64,000 nucleotides of DNA from Viridibacillus sp050279675 (GTDB taxonomy: Bacteria; Bacillota; Bacilli; Bacillales_A; Planococcaceae), in NCBI RefSeq assembly GCF_050279675.1, contig NZ_JBNNUK010000008.1:1-64000 (forward strand). Direction: 5' to 3'. Made by a program: the position numbers and the translations under genes. Shown here one piece after another: positions 17,257 to 25,666 of this stretch (positions within the stretch are counted from its first letter, which is position 1; every line of letters begins with the position of its first letter). The notes beneath the pieces were generated by a model, which searched no databases, was not told the origin of the DNA, and was given only the letters and a program-made list of their open reading frames with translations.

Positions 17257-18432
17257 TTAACGCATGTTTACTTCCGATGCACTCGGTTTGGAAATTTGTA
17301 TTTTTAACATGATTAGTATGAAAGCAAGTAGTGAAAATGCAATTCCGACCCAGATTAAATTATGTATTCCAAAGTGAGAGATAAACCAACCACTGATAGT
17401 AGTTCCAATGGCAATACCAAGATTGGAAAATGAGACAAACAAGCTATTTCCGAATTCAGGAGCTTCTCTTGCCTCAGTCGTTAACCATGCTTGACTGACA
17501 ATAAGCCCCCCAGAATGCACAGCCCCCCAAATGAATACGATCACAACCATCGGAATGGAATAAGAACCGAGGTAATAAGTAAATAAGTATACTACTACAA
17601 ATAGTAGAGGGAAAATGATAACGGTCTTTATAATGCTTTTGTGTAAAAAACCTCCAAATAAAAAATTCCCGAAAATCATAATTGTACCAAAAGCCATCAA
17701 CATGATACTAATCCACGACCCGTTCATATGAGTCACTTGGCTTAGATATTCAGCAAAATAGCTGTACACAGAAAACATAGCTGCAAAGATGAAAATAACT
17801 GTTACGATATTTAGCCACAATTGGGGCTTGCGTAATATCCCAAGCTGCTTACCGTAAGACAATTTATCCTTAACAGGCATGGAGGGAAGCCAAGATAGTA
17901 TTCCTATGAATGCAATTATACTAACAACAGCTCCAAATAGAAAACCTGCTTCTAATGAAATCTTTTCCGCAAGATAAGAAGTCAAAGGCACGCCAAATGC
18001 AAACCCGACCGTTATTCCGGAGAAAACTTTTGTAACTGCTTTGCTACTTTTTTCCGGAGAGACAAGATTAGCTGCTGTCACGAGGGCAACTGAAAAAAAG
18101 ACAGGATGAAAAATAGCAGGGATGATACGGAAAACTAACATCACATCGAACTTAGTTGTGTAGGCATAAACAATATTTGAAATCGCAAAAATAAAAACAG
18201 CAGTTAATAGAATGACTTTACGGTTAATACCAGAAGCAAGTAACGTCAGGAATGGACCTGAAATGGCAACGACTAAAGAAAATATACTTACAAGCAATCC
18301 GGCCTGTGAAGTCGAGATATTAAATTTTTCAGTAACCTGGGGTAGGACACCTATAATACCCATTTCAGTAGTAATAATGCCGAATACGCCTAAAGCTAGA
18401 ATAATGATTAGCAACGGGTTAATTTTTTTCAT
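17257..18432 (-). CDS. MFS efflux transporter, ArsR-controlled
   Basis: A 391-residue DHA1-type MFS protein with twelve hydrophobic segments and the conserved start region LGVFGIITTEMGIIGVLP. It resembles YdhP/AraJ-type exporters, so the substrate cannot be named. It lies 79 bp downstream of an ArsR-type gene on the same strand and has its own ribosome site (GGAGG). A palindrome matching the one before the regulator lies in its promoter region, so induction of the pump by release of the repressor is likely. Confidence 0.88.
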   Translation of the reverse strand: MKKINPLLIIILALGVFGIITTEMGIIGVLPQVTEKFNISTSQAGLLVSIFSLVVAISGPFLTLLASGINRKVILLTAVFIFAISNIVYAYTTKFDVMLVFRIIPAIFHPVFFSVALVTAANLVSPEKSSKAVTKVFSGITVGFAFGVPLTSYLAEKISLEAGFLFGAVVSIIAFIGILSWLPSMPVKDKLSYGKQLGILRKPQLWLNIVTVIFIFAAMFSVYSYFAEYLSQVTHMNGSWISIMLMAFGTIMIFGNFLFGGFLHKSIIKTVIIFPLLFVVVYLFTYYLGSYSIPMVVIVFIWGAVHSGGLIVSQAWLTTEAREAPEFGNSLFVSFSNLGIAIGTTISGWFISHFGIHNLIWVGIAFSLLAFILIMLKIQISKPSASEVNMR

Positions 18433-18459
18433 TTTAAATGTAATCCTCCATTCATATAT

Positions 18460-18483
18460 ACATATCTATAATTGTAGATATGT
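18460..18483 (-). promoter_or_regulatory. ArsR-type operator before the MFS gene
   Basis: ACATATCTA-N6-TAGATATGT is a 9-bp perfect inverted repeat. The core ATCTA-N6-TAGAT recurs in front of the regulator gene at 18836-18851. It lies about 30 bp before the MFS start. Confidence 0.75.
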
Positions 18484-18511
18484 TTAAGCAAAAAAAAGAA
18501 CTCCACTCCTT

Positions 18512-18823
18512 TTATAGTTTCTTTTTGATGTACTCGGAAAATTCTTGTATAGTTTTTTCGTTCCGGCGATAGTACGTCCATTTTCCAATTCGCTCAGATT
18601 CCAACAAGCCAGCTTTTTGCATAGTTAATAAATAACTAGAAATAACAGATTGTGCAAGTCCTGCTCTAGCTTGAATATCTCCTACGCATACACCAATTTG
18701 GAAATTGAGGTTTTGTTCTAAATAAGGTCTTTCATCAAAGAATTCCTCGGGATTTTTTAACCACAACATAATTTGACTACGAGTTTCATTAGATAAAGCT
18801 TTATAAATTAATAAAGGTTCCAT
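18512..18823 (-). CDS. ArsR-family winged-helix repressor
   Basis: A 103-residue DNA-binding protein. The N-terminus MEPLLIYKALSNETRSQIM is typical of ArsR proteins, and the recognition helix lies near QSVISSYLLTMQKAGLLESER, followed by the wing GKWTYYRR. A Cys sits in the segment IGVCVGDI but no clear metal-binding pair is seen, so the inducer is unknown. I place the start at the ATG at 18823 because the -10 box overlaps the upstream in-frame ATG (18832) and transcription should begin at about 18823. The mRNA would then be leaderless. Confidence 0.8.
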   Translation of the reverse strand: MEPLLIYKALSNETRSQIMLWLKNPEEFFDERPYLEQNLNFQIGVCVGDIQARAGLAQSVISSYLLTMQKAGLLESERIGKWTYYRRNEKTIQEFSEYIKKKL

Positions 18824-18830
18824 GTATTTC

Positions 18831-18858
18831 ATTATATCTAATTTTATAGATTTGTAAA
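18831..18858 (-). promoter_or_regulatory. Promoter with internal operator for the ArsR gene
   Basis: Minus strand: TTTACA (18853-18858) and TATAAT (18831-18836) with a 16-bp spacer. The spacer holds ATCTA-N6-TAGAT (18836-18851), matching the palindrome before the MFS gene. This is a standard autorepression layout. Confidence 0.75.
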
Positions 18859-19079
18859 TATAAAAAGAAATTGGGAAAGAAGTAGTAAATCGAATAAGAC
18901 CTCATCTTATGTACGTGAAAACTTGGAACCATATTGACGTATTCTATGAAGCAATAGAACAGCATGAATTTTTTTGAAAATGTAGTGATAGGAATTCGAT
19001 AAAAAAACGATTGCTCAAGAGCAAATATAGTGTTTTCGTATATGTTCTTCATCGATTGACTTGCTCCAGTACAAACATA
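18859..19079. other. Non-coding stretch
   Basis: No gene supported. Short frames on the minus strand have no ribosome site. Confidence 0.5.
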
Positions 19080-19120
19080 AAATAAAAACCTCCGCTCAAT
19101 TAAATGTTAAGCAGAGGTTT
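19080..19120 (-). terminator. Terminator of the purine permease-guaD operon
   Basis: Minus strand AAACCTCTGCT and AGCGGAGGTTT pair around a loop and lead into TTTTTATTTT. It follows the permease stop by about 70 bp. Confidence 0.85.
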
Positions 19121-19190
19121 AGTATATCTTTTTATCGCATTAGAGAAGGGAGAGTATTTCTGAAATCCACCAACCTTCAATCTAGTCATT

Positions 19191-20543
19191 TTATTTAATA
19201 CTAGGTAATAACTTATTCAACACTATCGCTACGATTGCTGCTGTTGCAACAGGTGAGCCGAATAAATATTGTACTGTAGTTGGTAAAGAGTATAAGAAAT
19301 CGTCAGGAAGAAGCGTTAACGCTAATGTTAAAATCATTGGTACAGCGATCACGTACATTTCTTTTTCACCAATTCGCTCATTTTTCATCACTTGTAAACC
19401 GCTAATTGCAATAATGCCACAAACGATAACGAATACACCACCGATTACCGCTGATGGAATCGCAGAGATTAAAGCGGCTAATTTACCTGAAAATCCGAAC
19501 AATACAAACCAAGCGCCGGCAGCCACAAAGACACGACGGCTTGCAATACCTGTGATAGAAATGACACCTGCATTCGTTGAGTATCCAGTTACAGGAGTTG
19601 AGCCTAATAATGAAGCGATGAAACAGCCAATTCCTTCCCCAATAACCCCACGATTAATTTGTTTATCAGTTAATGGTTTGTCGATTACATTACTTACAGC
19701 AAACCAAGTACCTGTTGTTTCAGCCATTAAAACAATATAAATAATAACCATTGTAATAATTGCAGAAATATTAAATGTGAAACCGAAATCTGCAAAAGGG
19801 ATTTGAGGCATGCTAAACCATTTTGCTTGTGAAACTGCCGATAAATCTAATACACCCATAAATTTAGCAGCAACACTACCTGCGATTAATGCAATAATTA
19901 CAGAAGTGATTCGGAAAATGCGACCTTTCTTACGGAAGAAAGAACCTAGCATAACGCAAATGATCAGTACAACAGCGGATATAAGAGCTAAATAGATGTT
20001 TTGGTTGATCGTAGCACCTGCACCGTTATAGATATTATTACTTAAACCAACAGGCATTAACGAAAGACCAACGACGAAGATAATTGTACCTCCGACAACT
20101 GGTGGAATGAAAGTTTTCACAATCTTATTGAAAACTCCAGTAAAGCCTAAAATGATTACTAAAATAGCGCCGATTAAACTTGCTCCTAACACTGAGCTCC
20201 AACCTAGATCACCACCGCCACTAGCGGCATAAATACCAACAATTGCACCAAGTGGAACATAAGATGGGCCTTGGGCAATAGGTAGTTTCATACAGAAATA
20301 AGTTTGGACAATCGTTGCAATCCCTGCTGCTATAAAAGTAGATTGAATCAATGCTGTTGACTGACCTGATTGTAGACCGATTAACATGGCAATCAGGAAA
20401 GGTACTACATAGACGTCCATAGCCATTACATGTTGTAAACCTAGTAGGGCTGATTGACCGAATGATACTTTTTCATCGGGTAAAACAGTTAAATGGGGGG
20501 GATTGATATTATCTTTAGCTAGCTTATTATTTTGCGTTTCCAC
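19191..20543 (-). CDS. NCS2 purine permease (xanthine/guanine type)
   Basis: A 450-residue transporter of the NCS2/NAT family with about fourteen hydrophobic segments. The family motif QHVMAMD lies near residue 35, and the substrate-site segments ETTGTWFAVSN and TPVTGYSTNAGVI are present. It is the second gene of a pair with guanine deaminase, so guanine or a related purine is the likely cargo. The GTG at 20543 is chosen because GAGGTG lies 8 bp upstream; a GTG at 20555 would overlap that site. Confidence 0.88.
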   Translation of the reverse strand: METQNNKLAKDNINPPHLTVLPDEKVSFGQSALLGLQHVMAMDVYVVPFLIAMLIGLQSGQSTALIQSTFIAAGIATIVQTYFCMKLPIAQGPSYVPLGAIVGIYAASGGGDLGWSSVLGASLIGAILVIILGFTGVFNKIVKTFIPPVVGGTIIFVVGLSLMPVGLSNNIYNGAGATINQNIYLALISAVVLIICVMLGSFFRKKGRIFRITSVIIALIAGSVAAKFMGVLDLSAVSQAKWFSMPQIPFADFGFTFNISAIITMVIIYIVLMAETTGTWFAVSNVIDKPLTDKQINRGVIGEGIGCFIASLLGSTPVTGYSTNAGVISITGIASRRVFVAAGAWFVLFGFSGKLAALISAIPSAVIGGVFVIVCGIIAISGLQVMKNERIGEKEMYVIAVPMILTLALTLLPDDFLYSLPTTVQYLFGSPVATAAIVAIVLNKLLPSIK

Positions 20544-20607
20544 TAAGATGCACACCTCAAAATTTTAAGTTTGTCTAATGCTTTCATTCCACAAATGATA
20601 TTTCAGG

Positions 20608-21978
20608 TTACTTTGTTCTTTCGTGCACTTTGTTTCCTTGAACCCAGACTTCACTAATGTTTTCTGGTCGAACAAGATACATAATCTTTTGGAAGATATC
20701 GTTGAGATCTTCATTCTTATCAAAAATCGGTAATTTTGCAGATGATATTTTTGTATCGATGATTTGTGCATCCCAAGTATAGTTTTCTTCTAAGCGACCA
20801 ATAGGTAAGCTTAAACTTTCTCCACCACCAGCAGTTGCTAAATAGAATGCTTCATTAATTGTGATACGTGAATTTGGTACACCGCGCTTTTCAGCTGCAA
20901 GCGATGTATCGACACCATCTTCTAACATTCTAGATGACATGACAGCTTGTCTAGCGTTATCGAATAGACTTGGTGAAAAACCACCAGAAACATCAGAACC
21001 TAAACCGATATCAACACCTTTTGAATGTAAGTGAGCGATTGGAATGACGCCGTTAGCGAAATAAGCATTGGAGATTGGACAATGACCTACGGCAGTTCCT
21101 GTCTCAGCAAATAACTCTACATCTTCATCATTTAAGAAATTACTATGTGCCATTACGGATTTATCGCCTAATAGACCGAAATCATGTAAGGCAAAAGCAT
21201 CATTCTTCTTGAAGCGATCTTGTACGTAACCATGTTCCCAATCACTTTCACTGCAGTGAGACTGGACATGTGTATCATACTTAGCAGCTAATTCCCCTAA
21301 ACCTTTTAAAGCATCATCCGTACAGCTTGGTATAAAGCGTGGCGTCACAACTGGGTAAACACCTTGTTTTGTTGATTTTGCTAACTCTTTAACAGCTAAG
21401 ATAAATTCTTCTGTGTCTGCTAAAGCTGTTTGAGTATTTGCGTCACGATAAAAATCGGGATTTTGTTCAGGATCATCCATGACAACTTTACCAACTAGAC
21501 CGCGTTGCCCTTTTTTAGCACAAATTTCAGCTAGTAATAAGCTCGCTTCTTTATGAACAGTTGCAAAATATAGTGATGTAGTTGTGCCATTAGCAAGTAG
21601 GGTGCTGACTAAATCTTCATAAACCTCTTTTGCAAAATCTAAATCTGAAAACTTAGATTCGATTGGGAAGGTATATTTGTTCAACCAGTCATATAGAGGA
21701 ATGTCTAATGCAGTTCCAGATTGAGCCCATTGCGGAGCATGAACGTGTAGATCGATAAATCCAGGTAAGAAATACTGACCATCATTTAATTGATGAAAGT
21801 TTGCTTTATCTTGATATGTATCTAGTAAATTTTGATAGTCGATATGTTCTGGTGCAACGACTTTTTCAATCATGCCGTCGGTGTTAATGAAAAATAGATA
21901 ATCTTTTAATATTTGTATTTCTTTTGGAGACGTACTAGAAAAAGCCGTCCCTTTGAAAATTTGCGTATATTTAGTCAT
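20608..21978 (-). CDS. guaD: Guanine deaminase (amidohydrolase type)
   Basis: A 456-residue amidohydrolase that converts guanine to xanthine and ammonia. The metal motif PGFIDLHVHAPQ (His78, His80) is the hallmark of this enzyme, with further metal ligands in HCSESDWEHG and in GLGSDVSGG. This is the large amidohydrolase form, not the small cytidine-deaminase-like GuaD of B. subtilis. The ATG at 21978 has AAGGTGA 6 bp upstream; a GTG three codons earlier lies inside that site. It heads an operon with the purine permease 64 bp downstream. Confidence 0.93.
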   Translation of the reverse strand: MTKYTQIFKGTAFSSTSPKEIQILKDYLFFINTDGMIEKVVAPEHIDYQNLLDTYQDKANFHQLNDGQYFLPGFIDLHVHAPQWAQSGTALDIPLYDWLNKYTFPIESKFSDLDFAKEVYEDLVSTLLANGTTTSLYFATVHKEASLLLAEICAKKGQRGLVGKVVMDDPEQNPDFYRDANTQTALADTEEFILAVKELAKSTKQGVYPVVTPRFIPSCTDDALKGLGELAAKYDTHVQSHCSESDWEHGYVQDRFKKNDAFALHDFGLLGDKSVMAHSNFLNDEDVELFAETGTAVGHCPISNAYFANGVIPIAHLHSKGVDIGLGSDVSGGFSPSLFDNARQAVMSSRMLEDGVDTSLAAEKRGVPNSRITINEAFYLATAGGGESLSLPIGRLEENYTWDAQIIDTKISSAKLPIFDKNEDLNDIFQKIMYLVRPENISEVWVQGNKVHERTK

Positions 21979-21990
21979 AAAAATCACCTT

Positions 21991-22003
21991 AATGTTCGTA
22001 TTT
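21991..22003 (-). promoter_or_regulatory. PurBox-like site upstream of guaD
   Basis: Minus strand AAATACGAACATT agrees at 12 of 13 positions with the B. subtilis PurR box (AWWWCCGAACWWT, from memory). A weaker copy in the other orientation lies at 22053-22065, but the spacing differs from the usual 16-17 bp. TAGACT-N17-TATAAT upstream could be the promoter. Confidence 0.5.
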
Positions 22004-22065
22004 TATGTATTATATCGATTATTATAGGGTATTTAGAACGTTAAGTCTATAAAAAAACGAATATA

Positions 22066-22494
22066 TTGATAAGTGTATCTGTGAAATTCAGATGATAAAT
22101 TGCTCTGTTTTAGTTAATAAATACTTTTTTGTAAATGGATTTAAAATTCGCCACTCAAATTATGGCGTTCTAGATTTTTATTGCGACCATTTATTTCTAA
22201 TAAGAATGAATATTTAATAGGAGTGACAGCGGATAAAACAATTAAGTTGAAATCAGATAAATCAGTTTTAAGTATGGATTTGGTGATGAAATTAAATTGA
22301 ATTGAATGAAGAAGGTTATGTTCGATTATTTAAGGCAATTTTGATGAAATTGAAAATAAATATTTGTGAGCTAATATAACTTATTTTGCTAAGTTATTAA
22401 AAGATTATAGACAAAAGAATGTATCTCTTAAATCCTTAAAATTGCATATCTCATGTTCATTTCGTTATGATAAACTTGTAGAACGTAATTTAGC
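22066..22494. other. Non-coding stretch, possible decayed frame
   Basis: Short plus-strand frames with coding-like composition occur at 22215-22440, interrupted by stops. I recognise no family. Confidence 0.45.
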
Positions 22495-22509
22495 ATAGGA
22501 GTGAAGAAT

Positions 22510-22983
22510 ATGTATCGTAAAGTAGAAGATTTTCTAGAAGATTGGTCTGCATCTTCAGCAAATACGTTGAGTGTATTAAAAGTGTTGACGAATGACACGC
22601 TAGGTCAAAGTATTGTAGAAGGACATAGTACACTTGGATGGTTAGCTTGGCATTTAGTTGGTGCGGGAGCAGCATTTGGCCATTTTGCAGGACTTCAGAT
22701 ACCAGGACCTGGCCGGGATCAAGAAGCACCTACAGAAGTAACTGAAATAGTTGATGCTTACGAGCAAGTAATAGAGGCTTATAAAGTAGAAGCAGCAAAA
22801 TTAACAGATGAAGCATTACTTGAAGAAGTTAATGGTTTCGGAGGACCGATTGCACGCGGTAAACTATTACGTGCAGTAATTGACCATCAAATACATCATC
22901 TTGGTCAAATGACAGTACTATTGCGCCAAGCCGGATTAACAGTGCCAGGTGTAATGGGACCAACAAAAGAAATGCAAGCATAA
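22510..22983 (+). CDS. DinB-family protein
   Basis: A 157-residue four-helix-bundle protein. The three metal-binding histidines of the DinB/YfiT fold appear at HSTLGWLAWH and at DHQIHHLGQM near the C-terminus. Some family members are bacillithiol S-transferases, while others have unknown roles. The ATG at 22510 follows ATAGGAGTG; the GTG at 22501 lies within that site. A weak terminator follows. Confidence 0.85.
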   Translation: MYRKVEDFLEDWSASSANTLSVLKVLTNDTLGQSIVEGHSTLGWLAWHLVGAGAAFGHFAGLQIPGPGRDQEAPTEVTEIVDAYEQVIEAYKVEAAKLTDEALLEEVNGFGGPIARGKLLRAVIDHQIHHLGQMTVLLRQAGLTVPGVMGPTKEMQA

Positions 22984-23000
22984 AATCAATTTTTTTGATG

Positions 23001-23035
23001 CAAAAGCTCACCTGTTTTTGGGGGGCTTTTTTTGT
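23001..23035 (+). terminator. Terminator after the DinB gene
   Basis: AAGCTCACC pairs imperfectly with GGGGGGCTT and runs into seven T residues. Confidence 0.65.
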
Positions 23036-23122
23036 GATTTTTATGAATATGATATCTTTTGAGAATGAGGCTGTAAAAAACCATCTTTCAGTAGATAGTA
23101 ATGTTGCCTTACTAATAGTTTA

Positions 23123-23306
23123 ACTATCTCTAAAAATCATCGAAGTCCCTAAATCACCTTTTAGTACAGCAGAACCCCAACTTAAACCTGTAAGTGAAAT
23201 TATGGGTGAACGATTTTTAAATTCCCTCGCTCTTATGCTAGCAGCTTGGCTGTTTTCAGGTGCTATTGGCAGGATTTCCAAAAGGGGCCAGAGCATATCG
23301 CGCTGA
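23123..23306. pseudogene. Peptide/nickel ABC permease fragment with inverted piece
   Basis: The plus strand from 23187 reads PVSEIMGERFLNSLALMLAAW, part of an OppB/NikB-type permease. The residues expected just before it, GLSWGSAVLKGDLGTSMIFRDS, are encoded on the minus strand at 23123-23188. The 66-bp block is therefore turned around relative to its neighbour. The rest of the gene is missing and the plus frame ends at 23304. Beyond it a different frame reads FPKGARAYRAERLGLYNEIG, which I cannot assign. Confidence 0.7.
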
Positions 23307-23410
23307 ACGTTTAGGTTTGTATAATGAAATTGGGAGTATTCTTTAAATAAGAACGGTTTCTTCATAAAAGCGTATAAAAAAATCTTTGAATAAAATAGAT
23401 AGTTGTTACA

Positions 23411-23441
23411 AACTGTGAGATCAATACTCGCAGTTTTTTTA
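23411..23441 (+). terminator. Intrinsic terminator
   Basis: AACTGTGAG pairs with CTCGCAGTT (one G-T pair), 7-base loop, seven T residues. It probably belonged to the lost gene upstream. Confidence 0.8.
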
Positions 23442-23571
23442 CATATGAGCACCAAGTTGAAGGACAGTAGTATTGTTAAAGAGGATTATGGTGATTTAAT
23501 AACGAAATATAAAATGAAACATAATTTAACTCATATAGTGCTTCTAACCTTACAAAAGAGAAGAGGTAATT

Positions 23572-23616
23572 ATGAATCATAACAGAGGGAAATTGTTTGA
23601 TGAGGTAGATATTTAA
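23572..23616 (+). other. 14-codon frame, truncated gene start
   Basis: An ATG with GAAGAGG upstream opens a frame MNHNRGKLFDEVDI and stops. It resembles the first residues of class I methyltransferases (KLFDEVA...YD), so it may be a leftover gene start. Evidence is thin. Confidence 0.3.
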
Positions 23617-23641
23617 ATTAGAATGAGAAGAGGTTTTGCTA

Positions 23642-24199
23642 TTGAAACAAGCATTATTAGTAATTGATGCGCAACAAGAATTAATTGATGGTAACGAAAA
23701 AGAGCAATGTGTTTTGAATAAAGAGAACCTATTGGATAGTATTAATTCAGTTATAGATAAGGCGATAGATTCGAATGCATTGGTTGTCTTTATAAGAGAT
23801 CAAGATGTGGCTGAAGGTGAAGGTAAAGGATTTCAAATCCATAAGGAAATTAAAGTCCCTGTTACTTCAAAGGTATTTGATAAGAAGGCAACAAATTCGT
23901 TTTATGGAACGCCATTACTGGCATTTATAAAAGATCATGAAATAGAGCACATTGTTATTATGGGATGTAAAACAGAACATTGTATTGATACTGCTGTTAG
24001 AACAGCAACAATAAATGATTTCGATGTTACTTTAGTAGAAGATGGTCATTCAACAACAGATTCTTCAACCTTATCTGCTGAAAAGATAATAAACCACCAT
24101 AATGAAATACTTCATGGTCATTACAATGTAGATAATTTTTCTGTTGTTAGAAAAAGTAATGAGGATCTGTTTCAACCAACCCATAACAATTATAGATAA
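23642..24199 (+). CDS. Isochorismatase-family cysteine hydrolase
   Basis: A 185-residue hydrolase with the family catalytic triad: Asp9 in LLVIDAQQ, Lys81 or Lys82 in FDKKATNSF, and Cys114 in GCKTEHCID, preceded by the cis-peptide region IVIMG. Family members hydrolyse isochorismate, nicotinamide or related amides; the substrate here is not clear. The TTG at 23642 has AAGAGG 8 bp upstream and gives the standard N-terminus MKQALLVIDAQ. Confidence 0.85.
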   Translation: MKQALLVIDAQQELIDGNEKEQCVLNKENLLDSINSVIDKAIDSNALVVFIRDQDVAEGEGKGFQIHKEIKVPVTSKVFDKKATNSFYGTPLLAFIKDHEIEHIVIMGCKTEHCIDTAVRTATINDFDVTLVEDGHSTTDSSTLSAEKIINHHNEILHGHYNVDNFSVVRKSNEDLFQPTHNNYR

Positions 24200-24257
24200 A
24201 AACTTAAGTTCGTTTTCTCCACATTTGGAATAAAGAGAAAATGATGAAGGTGTCATA

Positions 24258-24890
24258 ATGTATGGAGTAATTAATATTGAGGTGTTTTTGATTACAGGCA
24301 TTTTATTGAATTTAATTCCTGGCGCAGACACTATGTATATAGCGGGGAGAAGTATTGCTCAAGGGAGAAATGCAGGCGTGTATTCTGTATTAGGTATTTG
24401 TAGTGTAGTATTAATCCATACGTTGTTAGTTGCTTTTGGGTTATCAATCATACTTACAAAATCACTTATTCTATTTAATATTATTTAAATAGTTGGTGTG
24501 ATTTATGTAGTCTATCTCGGCATTAAAATATTACTTGATAAAACAAATTTAAGCTTGGATTCTTCAAAGTCTAATAAACAAAACGAAAGGAAAATACATA
24601 TACAAGGGCTTTTGACGAGTCTTAAAAACCCTAAAGTTGCTTTATTTTTCATCGCGTTTCTTCCGCGATTTATTGATACAAAGGCTGCTGGTCCTGTACC
24701 ATTTATGATTTTAGGGCTCACATTTACAATCACTGGTTTAGTAGGGTGTTTATTTATTGCTTATTTTTCCGCATTTATTTCCCGGAAAATTGGAGATAGC
24801 GAAAGAATGGGAATGTATTTGAACAAGATTACAGGCATAAAATTTATCGGGATGGGTTTGAAATTGCTTCAGACAAAGGCCCCTCAATAA
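24258..24890 (+). pseudogene. LysE/RhtB-type amino-acid exporter with in-frame stop
   Basis: The protein reads through as one frame of about 210 residues with a single TAA at 24486-24488. Before it: MYGVINIEVFLITGILLNLIPGADTMY, the LysE family start. After it: IVGVIYVVYLGIKILLDK and LKNPKVALFFIAFLPRF, both family landmarks. The codon before the stop mutation was probably AAA (Lys). No other lesion is seen, so the change is recent, or a sequencing error. Confidence 0.85.
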
Positions 24891-24925
24891 AGATATTGTA
24901 GATTATAGTTAATGTTTTAAAAATC

Positions 24926-24956
24926 AAGCATCCATTTCAAAATGGATGCTTTTTTA
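24926..24956 (+). terminator. Terminator after the LysE-type gene
   Basis: AAGCATCCATTT and AAATGGATGCTT form a near-perfect stem followed by TTTTT. Confidence 0.92.
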
Positions 24957-25057
24957 GTGTTTAGAGTAAATTGGGTTTAAGACGGGGGAATTTGTATGTT
25001 TTCGTATTTTTTTTAAAAAATATGAGAATATCAATAAGTTGAGTTCGTTGTATATAG

Positions 25058-25073
25058 TGAAAAAGCTTTTTCA
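25058..25073. promoter_or_regulatory. 16-bp perfect palindrome before the ECF sigma gene
   Basis: TGAAAAAGCTTTTTCA lies 20 bp before the start codon and just upstream of the ribosome site. It may be an operator or a leader hairpin. Confidence 0.45.
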
Positions 25074-25093
25074 ATTCAAAAGGAGATCATGCC

Positions 25094-25666
25094 ATGAGAG
25101 TTTCAGAGGAAAATTTCGTTAAACGATTAAAGAGGCAAGATGAAGCGGCACTTGAATATGTTATCGATACTTATATGCCTTTTATAAAAGCAATTGTTTA
25201 TAAAATTCTACACCCCCTTGGAAAAGTGGATTTAGTCGAAGAGTGTGTGAGCGATGTTTTTTTATCAATATGGCAAAATACGAAGCAATTTAAGGGTGAT
25301 GCAATCGAATTCAAAAAATGGATTGGCATGATTGCAAAGTATAAAGCCATTGACCAATACCGAGTATTAGAGAGGCGACAAGCGAGAGAGCAGGTGCTTG
25401 ATGGGACAGATAATCTTACTTCAGGAAATTTAATCCAAGATCAGGTTTTGCAGCGTGAAGAGAGAAATGAATTGCTGTTTGAGCTAAGTAAATTGGAACC
25501 AGTAGACAGAGATATATTCACAATGAAGTATTTCCTAGAGATGGCGAACGGCGAAATTGCAGACGCTCTTTTTATATCAAAAGCAGCAGTAGATAACCGC
25601 TTATACCGTGGGAAGAGAAAGTTAGCGTATTCCTTAACAAAGAGGTTGGAGGAGCGATGGACATGA
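25094..25666 (+). CDS. ECF-type RNA polymerase sigma factor
   Basis: A 190-residue group IV sigma factor. Region 2 covers about residues 20-95 (EECVSDVFLSIWQNTKQF, KFKKWIGMIAKYKAIDQ-like block) and region 4 about 120-185 with NGEIADALFISKAAVDNRLYRGKRKL. Its stop codon overlaps the next gene, which encodes a membrane protein of the DUF4179 kind. This coupling is typical of sigma/anti-sigma pairs. The inducing signal is unknown. Confidence 0.9.
   Translation: MRVSEENFVKRLKRQDEAALEYVIDTYMPFIKAIVYKILHPLGKVDLVEECVSDVFLSIWQNTKQFKGDAIEFKKWIGMIAKYKAIDQYRVLERRQAREQVLDGTDNLTSGNLIQDQVLQREERNELLFELSKLEPVDRDIFTMKYFLEMANGEIADALFISKAAVDNRLYRGKRKLAYSLTKRLEERWT

Noticed and set aside
18801..19052. 83-codon minus-strand frame upstream of the ArsR gene
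   Set aside because: It has no ribosome site, runs through the ArsR promoter and has no recognisable protein features.
19414..19995. Plus-strand frames inside the purine permease gene
   Set aside because: They are shadows of a long, strongly conserved minus-strand gene.
23120..23455. 111-codon minus-strand frame as an intact gene
   Set aside because: Only its last 22 residues are recognisable, and they belong to a permease whose continuation is on the other strand; the upstream part is random and lacks a start site.
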